Positions 32,111 to 44,375 of a DNA stretch of 64,000 bases are shown here, piece after piece. Made by a program: the position numbers and the translations under genes. This DNA comes from Oryzias latipes (taxonomy: Eukaryota > Chordata > Actinopteri > Beloniformes > Adrianichthyidae), in assembly GCF_002234675.1 (NCBI RefSeq), contig NC_019859.2:34612460-34676459 (forward strand), in the 5' to 3' direction. Under the pieces are notes generated by a model that saw nothing but the letters and a program-made list of their open reading frames with translations, was not told the DNA's origin and did no database searches. Every line of letters begins with the position of its first letter. Position 1 is the first letter of the stretch.

Positions 32111-33810
32111 AGTACTTTTCTTTTGCTTTATCAATCCACAACATGTGTTTCTGCCGAGTCAACAGGTGGCCATTCTCCCAAAAATGAAGGGTTCTAATCA
32201 AATCCAACATTGGTTCTGAAGGATGACATCAATAGCTACACAAAATAAGCAACACCTGGATGAAGCACTGTGGCAATTGTTGCGAAATACTGTCTTTAAT
32301 TAATCATTTTTAACTTAACTTTTTAAAATATGTGAGTATTTTTTTTATTTTTTAGCATTTTAAAACTGAAAAACTTCAACAATACACTGAATCTGATTCT
32401 CAAAATGTATTTTATGCAGGAGCACAATATAATGTGAACATGTAGAGCTTTTAATTTATTGGATAGATATTATGTGAATGAAAAGAGAACAGAACTTATC
32501 AATAAAGTAATTGTCGTGGGGGAAACCTGTCTGGTCTTATGTGGAATGGGTCTCACCCTTCTTTGGTAAATCCTAAAATCAGGCCCAGATCTATTCATTA
32601 AAGACAAAAACACGTCACTGCATCTGAAAAAAACCCAAGAAACGGACATCCTGACAGGCATCCATCTGCAAACTATTCTTTAAAGACTCTCTGATCATCT
32701 TTTGATCCGTTGTCAAAGCATTCCTAGTGGTCGTTTAATGATGATGATGCCGTGTTCAGCCAAAATCCCAAGAAACTGTGACATTCTATAGTTTCTGCAG
32801 AGCGGCAGTAGTTCCTCAGATATCAGCCTGTGAGTTGTGGGCGAGAGCATGTCACCTCCCAGCGCTTTTTCCACGAATACACAATCTTTTTTCATCTGTT
32901 CCTGATTCCCAATGACCTGAAATACTCAGAGATGCAACATTGAGGTTAATGTCCTCCATCATCAGAAAAAGATCCACAAAGATTACATCATAAAAACACA
33001 CAAAAAACATCATGTCGGTGGGAGAAGGTCTTTAAGCTGTGCACTTCAGCTACGCAAAGGCTTGATTTACTAACAGACAGAACTTGAACGTTAAAGTGGT
33101 ATTTTCGTGTAATTTCCAAATGTGCACGACAACCTCAATTCGTTTTTTACACTTGAAGAAATTCAAACTCTTGCAGACTTTACATCGTGGTTCTGCTCCT
33201 TCTCAGTACATCGAACTACATCTTTGACTGAAATGTTTGAAATTCATTGGTTGTTCGGAAAGTGGGGAAACAAAAACTGGTCTTTAGCTCTGCTTGATCA
33301 CTATCTTGTGGGGTCCAGATGACCCCACTCCGTGCCTCCGAGGCACTTTATGGAAAACCTGGGGGCGGACGTTTCTGACGTCATCAGGCTTGTTATTAGT
33401 TTGTGCAAACACTTAAGCAACTGGAAAAAAACACGTTTAGTCTCTTTATGATTTGTTTTTCTGATTATTTGTCTTAACTTTTGTCCATAACTATTGTTGT
33501 TTTAAATTGTTTCCTGCCTTTTCCTTACCTATTTATTTTATTTCATTTTTTGTGTGTGCATTTCAAATGTTGGCTCACCCTAACTTGGTTTGTATCTGAA
33601 TGACATTCAAAATTATAATAATAATAATAAAAAACATTGAAGCAACAAAAGTCTGTCCGTCAGTTAAGACAAAGGCCATAAACGTTGTTCAAAAAGCTCA
33701 AGCTCCTTTTCTGAAATATAACATCTTCCAGCCACGTTTCCAGCTGTTCACGCGCTCACGAGCACGCGCCAATTTTTTTTTCCTGTTTTCCTTGTAATTC
33801 GATCAGCCGT
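32110..33810. other. Intergenic between gpr78 and cpz
   Basis: No gene. The block at 32755-32880 (GTTTCTGCAGAGCGGCAG, then GTGAGTTGTGGGC) resembles 49600-49660, so an old dispersed repeat is present. The rest is AT-rich. Confidence 0.4.
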
Positions 33811-33814
33811 AATG

Positions 33815-33948
33815 TGGCCCCCCTGCTCCGCGCGCGCGGGGATGCTCCGTGGCGCGCGCGCAGAGGGCTACGCTCTCGGTGCTGTGGCTGGTGTGGATCC
33901 CCGCAGCCCCGGTGCCTCATCCCGTCTGCAGCAGCCGCTCACGGCGCC
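33815..33948 (+). promoter_or_regulatory. CpG-rich 5' region of cpz
   Basis: A sharp switch to GC-rich, CpG-dense sequence at about 33815 (including a CGCGCGCG run) continues through exon 1. It is probably 5' UTR and promoter. An in-frame ATG at 33814 has no signal-peptide character and is not preferred. Confidence 0.45.
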
Positions 33949-36900
33949 ATGAGTCCGGACGTTTTGCCGCCGCTGCTGCTGCTCCTGTGGACGTCGGCGC
34001 CCTGCTGGTGCGCGCCGCAGCACACGTGTCACCCGGGAGACGAGCTCTTGGGTAAGGCGGACCGAACCAAAACCCCCGTGCGCGGTCAGGTCACATCTGC
34101 AGATGACCTCCTGGCGAAGGATGTCACTTATTTATCATAAAAAGAGAGAATTTAGAAACTTTAGGATGACAGTTATTGAAGTTTTGTCTTAAAAGGAACT
34201 TAGAGTAAACAGAAGCTCTTCAGCTGTAAATGTCGCCCTCTAGCGGTCACCACCTTCCTGCTTCATCATTAGTTCTCTTGGTTTCTCAACAGGAAGATGC
34301 AGTACCGGCGCGCGTCAAGACAGAGGTGAGTTTGTTTCACTTTCTGCTTTGTAAAAACAGCACGGTTGCACCCGTGTGTCTGACCTTTAACCCCTGGGGC
34401 CAGAAAACCAAAAAACATCATCTCAGGCTAGATGTCCCCATTCTTTTGCCCAATGACCTTTCTACCCTGCATGATTTATGGATCTTCAGAAGGTGTGCTA
34501 AACTGTTCCAGCAGGCCAGCGGCCACACTGGAAGATGCAGGTTCCACTACAGGTCAAAGTCATTTAGAGTTTCTTTGACCTCTTTGACCTCCGACAGAGA
34601 GAAAAGTGACTGAACGAAAAAAAAAAAAAAATAACATTCAGCTCCAAGCAGAAGAAGCCTCCAAGAAACTTTTCAGTGTCCTAAAATCAAGAAGGGTTCC
34701 ACTTAGTTCAAATTCTCAATTGTCATTTCTGAAAATCCAAAAGAATGAGAAACATTTTCATCCGTTTTTGTCGTTGCTCTTTAGTAAAGCTGCCTTTGAA
34801 GACCCACTCCGATGAAAATGGTGTCTTTTGTGTCCATAACTTGTTCTTGTGGCATTTTTCTGACGATAGAGGACATACACTCACCTGCCACTGTATTAGG
34901 CACACCTGTCCAACTGCTCGATAATGGAAATCTCTAATCAGCCAATCATACGTCAGCAACTTTCGGCATGTAGACACGATCAAGACGACCTTCTGTTAGA
35001 TGTTTCTTTGGTATAATATAATGTTAGGTTGACATCTATCTTACTAAGTAGATCATTTCCATTGCATCAAAACAGATCCACATCATAATGCCACCACCAC
35101 CATGCTTCACAGTTGGTTGTCAGAGACTCTCGCTCTCACATTTTCCTTCCGACTTGCATTTGTAAAAGTTCACCAAACTACAGGATGGCGAAGCGACCAG
35201 CTCTCAGAGACATCAGCTACGCAAACCTTTTTCCGCAGTGCCTCAATCGCCTGAAGAAGACCTGTTACGGTCGAAACGTCGCCACTGAGGCACTTTTGAT
35301 TTTTCTTTTGTATCAAAAACACTTTTTTTCCCTTCTTTTTCATTTAAATTAGAACTAATTATCTTACTACTTATTTTTTACACATAATTTATTAAATTAA
35401 AATAACCAAGGGAACAACAAATAAAAAAATGGCAGACAGCGGGTGGACTCTTGTTAGTTCAGGCCGTGACCTTTGCCGTGAAGCACCCCAGGCCTTTCAG
35501 CCTCGCTGGGAGCAGGGTATTGGGGCCAAAATCTTCTATGGGGCTCAAAAGTGTTTCAAAGTCCACTACAGAACTCAAAGGGACACACATGTCTGAAATA
35601 TCCAAAGGAAGTTTTGGCCTAATTATGGGATGGCCATATGACGGTGTGGTGTGGCAAAATGGTAGCAATTTTTATGTTTTTGCGCAATATGAAAAAGAAA
35701 AACTTTTTTCACACACGCCACCATCTTAAGTCTCCACCCACAACCCAAATGAATTTGTCACATGCAGCTCTGATCAGGGTGGTAGGGGCAGAAGGGGAAA
35801 GCAGCCACTGTTCTTGCCACTCAGCCAGTGAGAAGGGGGGCAGCCAGGGCGGCTAGTGCCTGCAGGGCATACAAGGCTGCCTGAAGCTTTAATTTGTGCC
35901 GACTTGTGATTGGTCTGTCGTGTTTATTGATGTTCAATAAACATTTTCTTCTGTCGCTACAGCTGCCTGCACAGAGCTTAACCTGGGCTACTGTAATGAC
36001 TTGGATTACTCAAGGTGGGGGGCCTTTCATTGGTTTAAATGTTTTTTCAACTCGACACAGCTGAACGTGGGGTAAACATCAGGTTTTCCACAGAACCATA
36101 TTTCCCAACATCCTGGGCCACCAGAGTCGCGTGGAAGCAGAGTCGGGGGCGGAGTATCTCCTCCTAAGCGTCATCCACGGCCTGCTCAATGGCGAGTGCT
36201 CCCCTGAGATCCGCCTGGTGGGCTGTTCGGTGCTGGCCTCGCCCTGCCGGGATGACAAGATGATCAAACCGTGCCGACGCACATGTGAGGCCCTGAGGAA
36301 AGACTGCTCCCATGCCTTTGAGGCCATCGAGATGGCCTGGCCCTACTTCTTGGACTGTGACCGCTTCTTTGCCAGCGATCAAGAGGGCTGTTTTGACCCC
36401 CTGGCAGGGCTGAAAGGTAAAGTTGTCAGACCTGCCCACAGCCGTTGACCTCTTGGTGACCTCTGCCCCTCTCTAACTCCTCCTGTGTGGTTTCCAGCCA
36501 AACAGGAGCTTGCACTGTCCAGCCTCTCACCTGAGGAGCCCAGTACCATCATCCAGTTCACGTACACCTCCAACTCCCAGATGTACAGCCTGCTGAAGAG
36601 AACAGCGGCCAAGTGTGCCCACATCTCTCACGTTTACAGCATCGGGCGCAGCACTGAAGGCAGGGACCTGCTGGTCATCGAGTTCACCAACAACCCAGGA
36701 CAACATGAGCTACGTGAGTAACGGAGACGAGGGTGAAAGCAGATGCTCTGATGGAGCCTGAAGCTAACATGAGTCAGACTGTAAAATAACATTTGAAATG
36801 CTCTTGTGTAGCGCATTTCTACCTATGGTTGGTGCTTTTACACCACTTCACAACTATACAGGAGCTCCCAAACTGATGGGGTGGCTGTGCCGTTTGATAG

Positions 36901-39900
36901 AATCTGCCAGAAGTATCTTCGGCCTTCGTCATACTCACCTGTACAGGAGTTGACCTGTACGGGACACTAGGAGGGTTGTAGAGCAGGTGCGTCTCGCAGT
37001 TCCCTCTAAGCTCATGCGGCCACCTTAAGGGACATCGTTAAAAATGGAACGTGCCATTGCGGTGCGTGTGGAAAGTGTCTGAAAGGATGTAAGTTGACGT
37101 ACGGGTGATCCCGCCGCACGGCGTCCTTACGCCACACCCTGGTTCAGGGGTGTTGAACTCAAAATGAAGCAGTGAAGTAAAGTCACGGGGCAAACTCAAT
37201 ATTTATTGAAAAATTACCTACAGCTGATATGGAATGTTTAACCTTTTCCTTTAGTGTCTACTTAGGTAATATTATTTCGTTACAGCCACGTTAGCTCCGC
37301 CCACAAACAGGTCTGTCCTTTACATTCGTGAAGCTCCTGTTCATCTTTCAAATTCAAATAAATTTTTTTTATATAGCACCTTTCATGACAAGAAAGACAG
37401 CTCAAGGTGCTGTACATAAAAACAAAATCAAATGCAATAAAATACAATAAAATACATTCAATTAGCCCCGCACAATAAAATACACAAAGACAAACACGAG
37501 TGGAAATAAATAAATAAATAAATAAATAGAATAAAGAGAAACCAGAAGGCGCCGTCTGGCCTGTCCTCCTATTGGCAGGGGTGTCAGTATAGACCCAAAC
37601 ACCCCAGCCGAGGGTGAGAAAACACTCGTAAACAGTCTAATTTAAAAAAAAAAAAATGTGATAAAAAAATCATAAAATATAAGAATAAAAAATAGTAGAT
37701 TAAACAAGTAAAATGCTAAAATGATGTAATAAAACATAAAAAGGCATAAAATCTAATTAAAAGCTAATGTAGTTTCTTTTTAAAGACCTCCACAGCAGAT
37801 GAGGCCCTCACATCCTCAGGTTTTCCACAGCCGAGGCCCATAGTAACTAAATGAGGCCTTTCGTTTGGCCATTTTTGTGGAGGGTGAGGTTAATTTGTCC
37901 GTCGTGTCTGGAGCATGGCTATCAACGACTCCACAGAAAAAAGGAGCACTTGCCGGTTCCGGCTGCACTCCAACGTACTAGCAAAGCATTGTGGGATTTG
38001 TAGTATAAGCGGTACAGCGGGCCAGCTCTAATGCACATTTGATATGATCTGACCTCATGCGAATTCCACACGCACAGGGTGTGCCGGCGAAACGCAAGAT
38101 GTGCACACAATCTACACTCTGGCTATGTCCGAATTCCCTCCCTACTCCCTGACTACTAAAAAAACCCCAGAAAAAACGAGGTTTCATTTATATTAATTTA
38201 GAAATTCAAAAGTTTGAGCACCCGGGGTAAAATGTTATATTACTGTGCATAAAGAAGCCAAGGAAAGAAGCAAAAATCCTCAGATTACAGATGTGACATT
38301 CTTGTAATATGTTCAAAAAACTGGCTTTATTTCCATCATTTACCATGTGTGCATGTTTGTGGATATTCTTGGCTAAATGTGCCATAAAATAACATTTAAC
38401 AGCAAATCCTGTCTAGAAAAGGCTAATAGAAACAACAATTATTATGTGGTGATAAAACACTATTGTCCTTTTATACAACAATTCAGTTTTGTCATCAACA
38501 GTGAACCCTTTATGGCTCAAACCAAACCCAAACAAACCCTATTTTAATAAGTGTAAATCTTTATTCGCTGATAATTCTGTCATATTTATGCTTAATATTG
38601 CAGCTGCAGTATTTATGAAACACAACACAATTTTAGAATAAATCAAATAAGGATAAAATCATTATTACAGCCCTGACAAACCACAAAAGGAACACTGCAA
38701 AGTCAAATCATGGAGAAATTACAGGGCTGATACGGTTATAGGTTTGTACCCTAATCTGTTCAAAATTGAATCTACATTAGATAATTAAAGAGTTTGCAAT
38801 CTTTGTATTATTTTTGGTTGAATTCTGTCTATTTTAAGAACAGTTATATATATGATGAAGTCATTTTACTATACAAAAAAAAAACGTTAAAGGACAAAAC
38901 CATGACCAGGTAACTACTGGTCCCGTTTATTCTCAGAGGTCAATTAGCCAAATATCTAAAAATAAAATGAACACTTTCTGAAAAATGAGTAATGTTCACG
39001 GACTCTGTAGGTTTCAGTAATTAAATAAAAGTCCATTTCTCCGTATTTGTTTCTCTTTTTCTGAAATCTTAGAAAATGGAGATGTTAAAAAATGTCTTGA
39101 CAGATTTTATTGTGATTCTTGTCGTCAGTGGAGCCAGAGGTCAAGATGGTGGGTAACATGCACGGGAATGAAGTTCTGGGTCGCCAGCTGCTCATCTACT
39201 TGGCCCAGTATCTGTGTTCCGAGTACAACCTGGGAAACCAGAGGATCCAGAGCATCATTAACAGCACTCGCATCCATATCCTGGCCTCCATGAACCCCGA
39301 CGGTTACGAGCTGGCCTCCTCAGAGGTAGAGGATAACAGTGAACGGGACCTCAACAACCAGGAAGTAAATATTGTTAACAGAAACAGACAAACCACCATT
39401 ATCCGCTCTCAATCCGCTTTCTCTGAAGTCTGTCCTGTTCTAGCTGCTGAGGTGGAAGGTGGGCGGATGTCCCAGAAGTTGTCAATCAGTCCGTCTTCAG
39501 ATCTCTTCAGAGTGGTAAAATTGCTGCTGCTGCTGCTTTGAACAGTGGAGAACCTTTGGGATAACATGCTCCAGACAAAACTCCCAATCCTGAAAATCGG
39601 TTTGGCTGTCACTCCGCTTTTACACCTGCGTTCTCATTTCAGCCACGTTTCTGTGCTCTGGCCAAGACAAAAAGTCAGCAAAATGTAGCTGGATGACAAA
39701 AACCTCCTCTCTAAAACACAAACTAAAGCATAAAATAAGCCATGACGGCGTATGTTCAATAGAACTGAGGGGGTAATTGCTCTGCCTGGAGTTTGTGTTG
39801 GGGGCAATAAGAACTGAAATCCATCAGCGTTGGTGTTAGTTTTTATGTTGACATTTGTCAGTCTATAAGGCTATCCAGAGGGCCAGAGCCAGACTGGACT

Positions 39901-42900
39901 TTGGGGGCCCTGGGCGAACAATAATATGGGGCCCTCTGCAGGGATTGTATTAATTATTTAAAAAAAAAATCCTTGCCAAAAGAACAAAACATCAAATATC
40001 TTCCTTACTGGTGCAAGCATGTTTTGATACACATTTAAACACTTAAATTACATTTAAATGTGAAATAAATGTGTTTTACACAAAATTATTTTTTACCGTT
40101 GACTGGAATGAGGGACGGTTTTAGGATGAAAAACGTGATCAATCTGATGCTGTTTCCGTGATTTGGGGTGATTTTTATGACTAATGATGGGTGTAAAATT
40201 TATTTTAGACACTTTTATTAGGTGCTCAGCTCAGAGCTCAAAGATTGTTGGGGGTCTCAGGCGAATGCCTACCTCTGCCTAATAGTGAGTCCTGCTAAGC
40301 AGAGGGCCACAGACTGGACAGGGTACTAGGTGGAGGTGGGGCGTCTGCTGTAAAGCGTCGGGATTTCGCCGGTTTCTCAGGGGTTGAAGGCGGACGCCAG
40401 TGACCTTCTGAGCAGTGGACGTCATTCTGGAGGGCCATTGGGTTCTTGGCTCTGGACTTGGTGTATCACATCTTGGTGATTCTGAAGATTCCTTTCCAAT
40501 CTTTTGCATGAAAAGCAAATAGTGAGTTACTTTGTCATGACGGATACATGGTCTTGTCTACTTGTTAACAATGAAATTGACCAAAATAACTTTTTCCTTT
40601 TCACAAATTCCTGACTAATTCCATTCATCAAACTCATTTGAGCGTATGTACTTTCACCTTTGACAGTCCTCCCTCCTCGTGAGTTTCTCAGGTTGCTTGA
40701 CCTTGAATGTTTCAGGGACACTTGTTGAATGGTTGGACTAATGGCCGATCCAACGCCCAGAATATTGACCTGAACCGCAACTTCCCGGACCTCACCTCCA
40801 TCTTCTACAGGAACAGGCGCAGCCGTCACTACAGAACTGACCACATCCCAATCCCAGATGGCTACTGGTTTGGGAAGGTAAGGTGGCATTTGTTCTTGTG
40901 TAACCCTTGTGCACTTTAACGTTGGGAGTTGGGTCATCTAGACCCACTAGACAGTGCTCTGAACCTTTGTTCTTCAATGATTTGTGATCTTCACTGGTGT
41001 CCATGGATTACATGAAACCTTTCCACCTTTATCCACCTTTGTCATGGTAGGGAGAACACGTCAATGGAAGGGTGGGGTCATCTAAGATAGCACAAGGGTT
41101 AAGGGAGTTTTTGTGGATGTCAAACAGTTCCATCCCATCTGTGGGCTGTAGGTGGCGCCGGAGACCTATGCAGTGATGAAATGGATCAGGTCCCTGCCGT
41201 TTGTTCAGTCTGCGAGTCTCCATGGAGGAGAGCTGGTGGTCTCCTATCCGTTTGACTTCTCCAGACATCCACAAGAGGAGAGAATGTTTTCCCCCACTCC
41301 TGACGAACAGGTACTGATGTGACAACCAGATCCACTGCTGCCTCTGACTGAACCATTGACTGTCTGAGAGAACCGATTGGTCCGAGTTGGTCTGAGTCAG
41401 CGTTTCTATGACGACCACTCTCACCAATCAGGAGTGAGCTTGTTGGAAGTTCCTCACCTCACCACCTCTTGAAAGCGGGCTCAGGAGAATCTGTCAATCA
41501 AACATTTGGAGGGACATGAGGACCATCAGGCTCCACCTACTATTACTGAGACATCTGATTGGTCTGTTTACAACTTAAATAAAGTGAACTACAGGAAAAA
41601 TATGGGGGGGGGGGGGGAGAGGCACCTGTCCAATAGAATGACTGAGAAACAGCTGTCTATTTCTCTATAGAAGTCTTTGGGATTTTGGCTTCTTAGAGCC
41701 ACTAACTGGTTGGAACGCCAGAGGGGAGGGGGTCACTCAGTCCAGTTTTCATATACAGTCAATGGTTACTTAACAGAAATAAAGCACCTGATCAATCAAA
41801 GACTCTAACTCTCAATCCGACAGGCCTTTAAGCAGATGGCACGCACTTATGCTGATGCTCACGCCACCATGTCAAACAACGACACAGACAGGTGTGGGGC
41901 CTCCTTCTATTGGAACAGGGGCATCATCAACGGGGCTCTGTGGTACAGCTTTGCTGGCGGTAAGACCCTTTAATGTTGACATAGGTCTGAACGTCCGTCG
42001 GCACAGCTCATGTCTGCTCGTCTGCAGGCATGTCTGATTTCAACTACTTGCACACCAACTGCATGGAGATCACGGTGGAGCTGGGCTGCGACAAATTCCC
42101 CCCGGAGGCCGAGCTCTACCCCGAGTGGAAGAGGAACAAAGAGGCTTTGCTCAGTTTTCTGGAGTCTGTAAGTCAATCACTGACTGTGGTGGGACTTTTT
42201 TTTTCCACAAGTCTTTTTCATAAAATAAACGTATGTTAGAAAAAAAACGAATCGCCCTATTCAGTTTTAAGGATGGAACCATTAGTGTCAACCACAAAAA
42301 TAAATCTGCAGTTTGTCCAAGAGCTGATCTCACAGCCACATTTAGCGCATATTGCACAGATCAACATTGGTCATCCGTGACTATATGTAGCAAAAGTGAG
42401 AAAAAGTTCTGGTCTTTTTCACACACGTATCAGAAATAAACTGCGTTAAAACCACGGCAGAAGTAGGAGAAATGGATGATGACCAAGAAATGTAGAAAAA
42501 AGGACCAGAGTGACTCAGTTCCTGGTGATGAAAGACATCAATAACGACCAGTTAAGTAATTACAACTCCTTTTGTTGGTAAACGTTAGCTCTACAAGCTG
42601 CTCTTTAACTTAGATAATATGAGCTTTTTGTTCATTCATGTTGTCGTCTGCTCCTGATTCACCACCATTTGAAGGGAGATATACTCAGAAATGCAATTTT
42701 AAGCTTAATTTTCTTTATCAACTGTCCTCCAACATGTTAAAAGCACCAAGTTTCCTGCGTTTGTCATTCGTCGATGAGCGCAGATGTCTGTCGAGGGTCT
42801 CAGCCGACGGATCTTTAGGGGAATTCGTTTTTGAGCCGTTCAATATCTTTGGTCTGTTTAGGCGCATTTAACGTAGTTTAATGCGCAATTGTTACGTAAA

Positions 42901-43924
42901 TCTTAAGCTATTCTGCACGATTTTTGCAAATTTGTGGCTTTGCTGGGCCGTTCCACGTATGTCTAACAGACGTTTCGCACATGAACCACAGATGTATAAC
43001 TTTTGTAGCGGCGCACATATCACATTTAAATTCTGTTTTTGATGCACACATCACTAATTTCCTGTAAAGACCACAATTTTTCACACTTTTTAGACGTATA
43101 TTCACCAATTTTCATGCATGCATTTATTCATTTATTCATTTTCTGATCCGTTTTTGTCCCTTCCGGGGGTCACAGGCTGCTGGAGCCTATCCCGGCCAAT
43201 CATTGGCGTAGGCAGGGGACACCCTGGACAGGTCGCCAGTCTGTCGCATTTCATCCGTGATATGTGCGCAGTGACTGTGTGACACTAAGGCATTAAGGAA
43301 AGTTGTTTCCTAAACAGGTGCATCGAGGGATCAAAGGAGAGGTGAAAGACACTGATGGAAATGGGATCAAAGGTGCCACAGTCTCTGTTAGAGGCATCAG
43401 GAAAGATGTCACCACAGGTAGGCGGAATATTGTATCACGGAAACATCCGGGGTTGTGTTGTAATGGAGCCCAAAGACTTTTCTTCTTCTGTCAGCTGAGG
43501 ATGGAGACTACTGGAGGCTGCTGAACCCTGGCACTTACATCGTGACAGCCACAGCCAAGGGTTACTCCAAGGTCAGCAAGAGAGTTCACCTGCCTCACCG
43601 CATGAACAAGGCCGGACGCGTGGACTTTGTCTTGGAGAAGGTGCTGACCTTCAGCGCATTGCTTCAAATGTGCACCAGTGCACGACCTCTCACCCTTTTT
43701 GTTTTTTTTATTACCCCTTTTCTCCACAGGTCCCCGTGGAGCCTGGTATTGAAGACCACCTCTTTCCCACGGTGGACAGCTGGGAGCGGTTTGATCCCTA
43801 CAACCAGTTTGAGCGCTTCAGCGAGGGTGACGGAGGGGTGGAGAGGCAGGAGAAGCCGTGGTGGTGGAACTACTTCTCCCAGTCTGGCATTTCACCCCCG
43901 ACCTGGCTGCTGAGGAACGTTTAG
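33949..43924 (+). CDS. cpz: Carboxypeptidase Z (13 coding exons)
   Basis: A secreted metallocarboxypeptidase that removes C-terminal Arg/Lys and binds Wnts through its Frizzled-like domain. Coding exons: 33949-34051, 34293-34325, 35963-36014, 36094-36416, 36498-36713, 39129-39325, 40716-40877, 41152-41310, 41824-41959, 42028-42167, 43318-43417, 43495-43640, 43730-43924 (1962 nt, 653 aa; human 652). Leucine-rich signal peptide at about 1-22, cysteine-rich Fz domain at about 48-165 (TFPN-like [13 protein letters not shown]), catalytic domain at about 185-505. Zinc ligands are H254 and E257 in MHGNE and H386 in SLHGG; the substrate-site DLNRNFPD is at 326; catalytic glutamate E478 is in ITVELGC. 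The transthyretin-like domain (about 508-590) starts HRGIKG. The tail has PWWWNYF, as human PWWWSYF. All active-site residues are kept, unlike the CPX subgroup. The 33-nt exon 2 is the least certain exon. Confidence 0.95.
34868..34995 (+). mobile_element. Fish repeat fragment in cpz intron 2
   Basis: ACACTCACCTGCCACTGTAT, then TAGGCACACCTGTCCAACTG and TCTAATCAGCCAATCA, are blocks of a very common teleost dispersed repeat (usually CACTCACCGGCCACTTTATT and onward). Only the first part is present. Confidence 0.65.
35520..35765 (+). repeat. Dispersed repeat in cpz intron 2, second copy at 47645-47915
   Basis: ACATGTCTGAAATATCCAAAG with GGAAGTTTTGGC, GTGTGGCAAAATGG, GTTTTTGCGCAATATGA and TTAAGTCTCCACCCACAAC line up with CACGTGTCTGGGATTTCCAA, GGAGGTTTCGCG, TTGTGGCAAAGTGG and TTTAAGTCTACGACCACAAC in the other copy. 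No coding content. Confidence 0.55.
37145..38045 (+). mobile_element. Non-autonomous hAT-like element, copy 2, with nested retroposon
   Basis: Starts CAGGGGTGTTGAACTCAAAA and follows copy 1 (19415-20045). Between CTTTCA (about 37345) and CTTTCG (about 37855) some 510 nt are inserted that copy 1 lacks. The insert begins near ATATAGCACCTTTCATGACA, a LINE/SINE tail, and includes (AAAT)n at 37507-37530. It lies in cpz intron 5 (36714-39128), the longest cpz intron. Confidence 0.65.
38050..39100. other. cpz intron 5, remaining part
   Basis: AT-rich. A GTCCGAATTCCCTCCCTACTC block at 38127-38147 resembles the end of the 26018/50117 repeat family. Nothing else was recognised. Confidence 0.4.
39326..40715. 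other. cpz intron 6
   Basis: The frame of exon 6 stays open about 215 nt past the donor GTAGAG at 39326, but the reading has no family similarity, and the exon 7 junction (SSE to GHLLNGW) fits the human protein, so it is intronic. No element with clear borders is present. Confidence 0.6.
40900..41102 (+). mobile_element. TTAA-flanked MITE, copy B, in cpz intron 7
   Basis: Left end TAACCCTTGTGC, with a short internal deletion near it, and right end GATAGCACAAGGGTTAA. The interior matches copies A, C and D. It occupies about 203 of the 274 nt of intron 7 (40878-41151), starting 22 nt after the donor and ending 49 nt before exon 8. Confidence 0.88.
42785..43295. mobile_element. Non-autonomous DNA element, copy 2, in cpz intron 10
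   Basis: GTCGAGGGTCTCAGCCGACG, TTACGTAAATCTTAAG, GACCACAATTTTTCACACTTTT and terminal GTGACTGTGTGACACTAAGGC match copy 1 at 23419-24150 in order. A retroposon tail (43118-43250) is nested in it. Its right border lies about 23 nt before exon 11 (43318). Confidence 0.6.
43118..43250 (-). mobile_element. Teleost retroposon 3' tail nested in intron 10
   Basis: (ATTC)n, then GGTCACAGGCTGCTGGAGCC, TATCCCGG and GGGGACACCCTGGACAGGTC. Same family as 16371 and 20068. The surrounding DNA element is interrupted exactly here. Confidence 0.75.
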
Positions 43925-44375
43925 ACAGATTGACAGGAAGTGGGAGCAGAAGGAGCAAAGGAAGCAGTGTGAGGAGGTGGATCCACGTTCCACCGGAGCT
44001 TGGTATAATCAGCCCTTTGCTTTGCAGACCACAAATGGGTTTCTCTCACTGAGGTTTTTGCTCAAATTGTTGCACCGTTGAATTTTTAGCACTTCTAAAG
44101 AAGTTCCACCTAAGAAATAAGTTATGGAGGATTCTCCATCAGATCTGATCGCTTACTGTTGCATATCTAAGACAGAGCTGCAGAAAATATGTTTGTGCAA
44201 ATTTTAAAATGTTCATATTTTTTGCCATTACAGTCTTGATTAGATTTTTAGTTTTTTTTACAAACTTTTTGAACTCTTTTAATCACATTGGCAGCTTGTA
44301 ATTTCAGTGACCTTCCCCGTAAGGCCAGCAGAGATTTTGCCTTCGTTGTTTTTTATAAAGCCATAAATAAAAAAT
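43925..44375 (+). other. Presumed 3' UTR of cpz
   Basis: Follows the TAG at 43922-43924. A candidate AATAAA lies at 44366-44371; other AATAAA copies further on leave the end uncertain. Confidence 0.45.

Noticed and set aside
33814-33948. Upstream in-frame ATG of cpz
   Set aside because: It would put an arginine/cysteine-rich segment ahead of a perfectly good leucine-rich signal peptide beginning at 33949.
35240-35290. CTGAAGAAGACC...GGTCGAAACGTC resembles a hammerhead ribozyme core
   Set aside because: An extra A precedes stem II and no room exists for stem III between GAAAC and GTC, so the catalytic fold is not satisfied. It is better explained as part of a common fish repeat tail.
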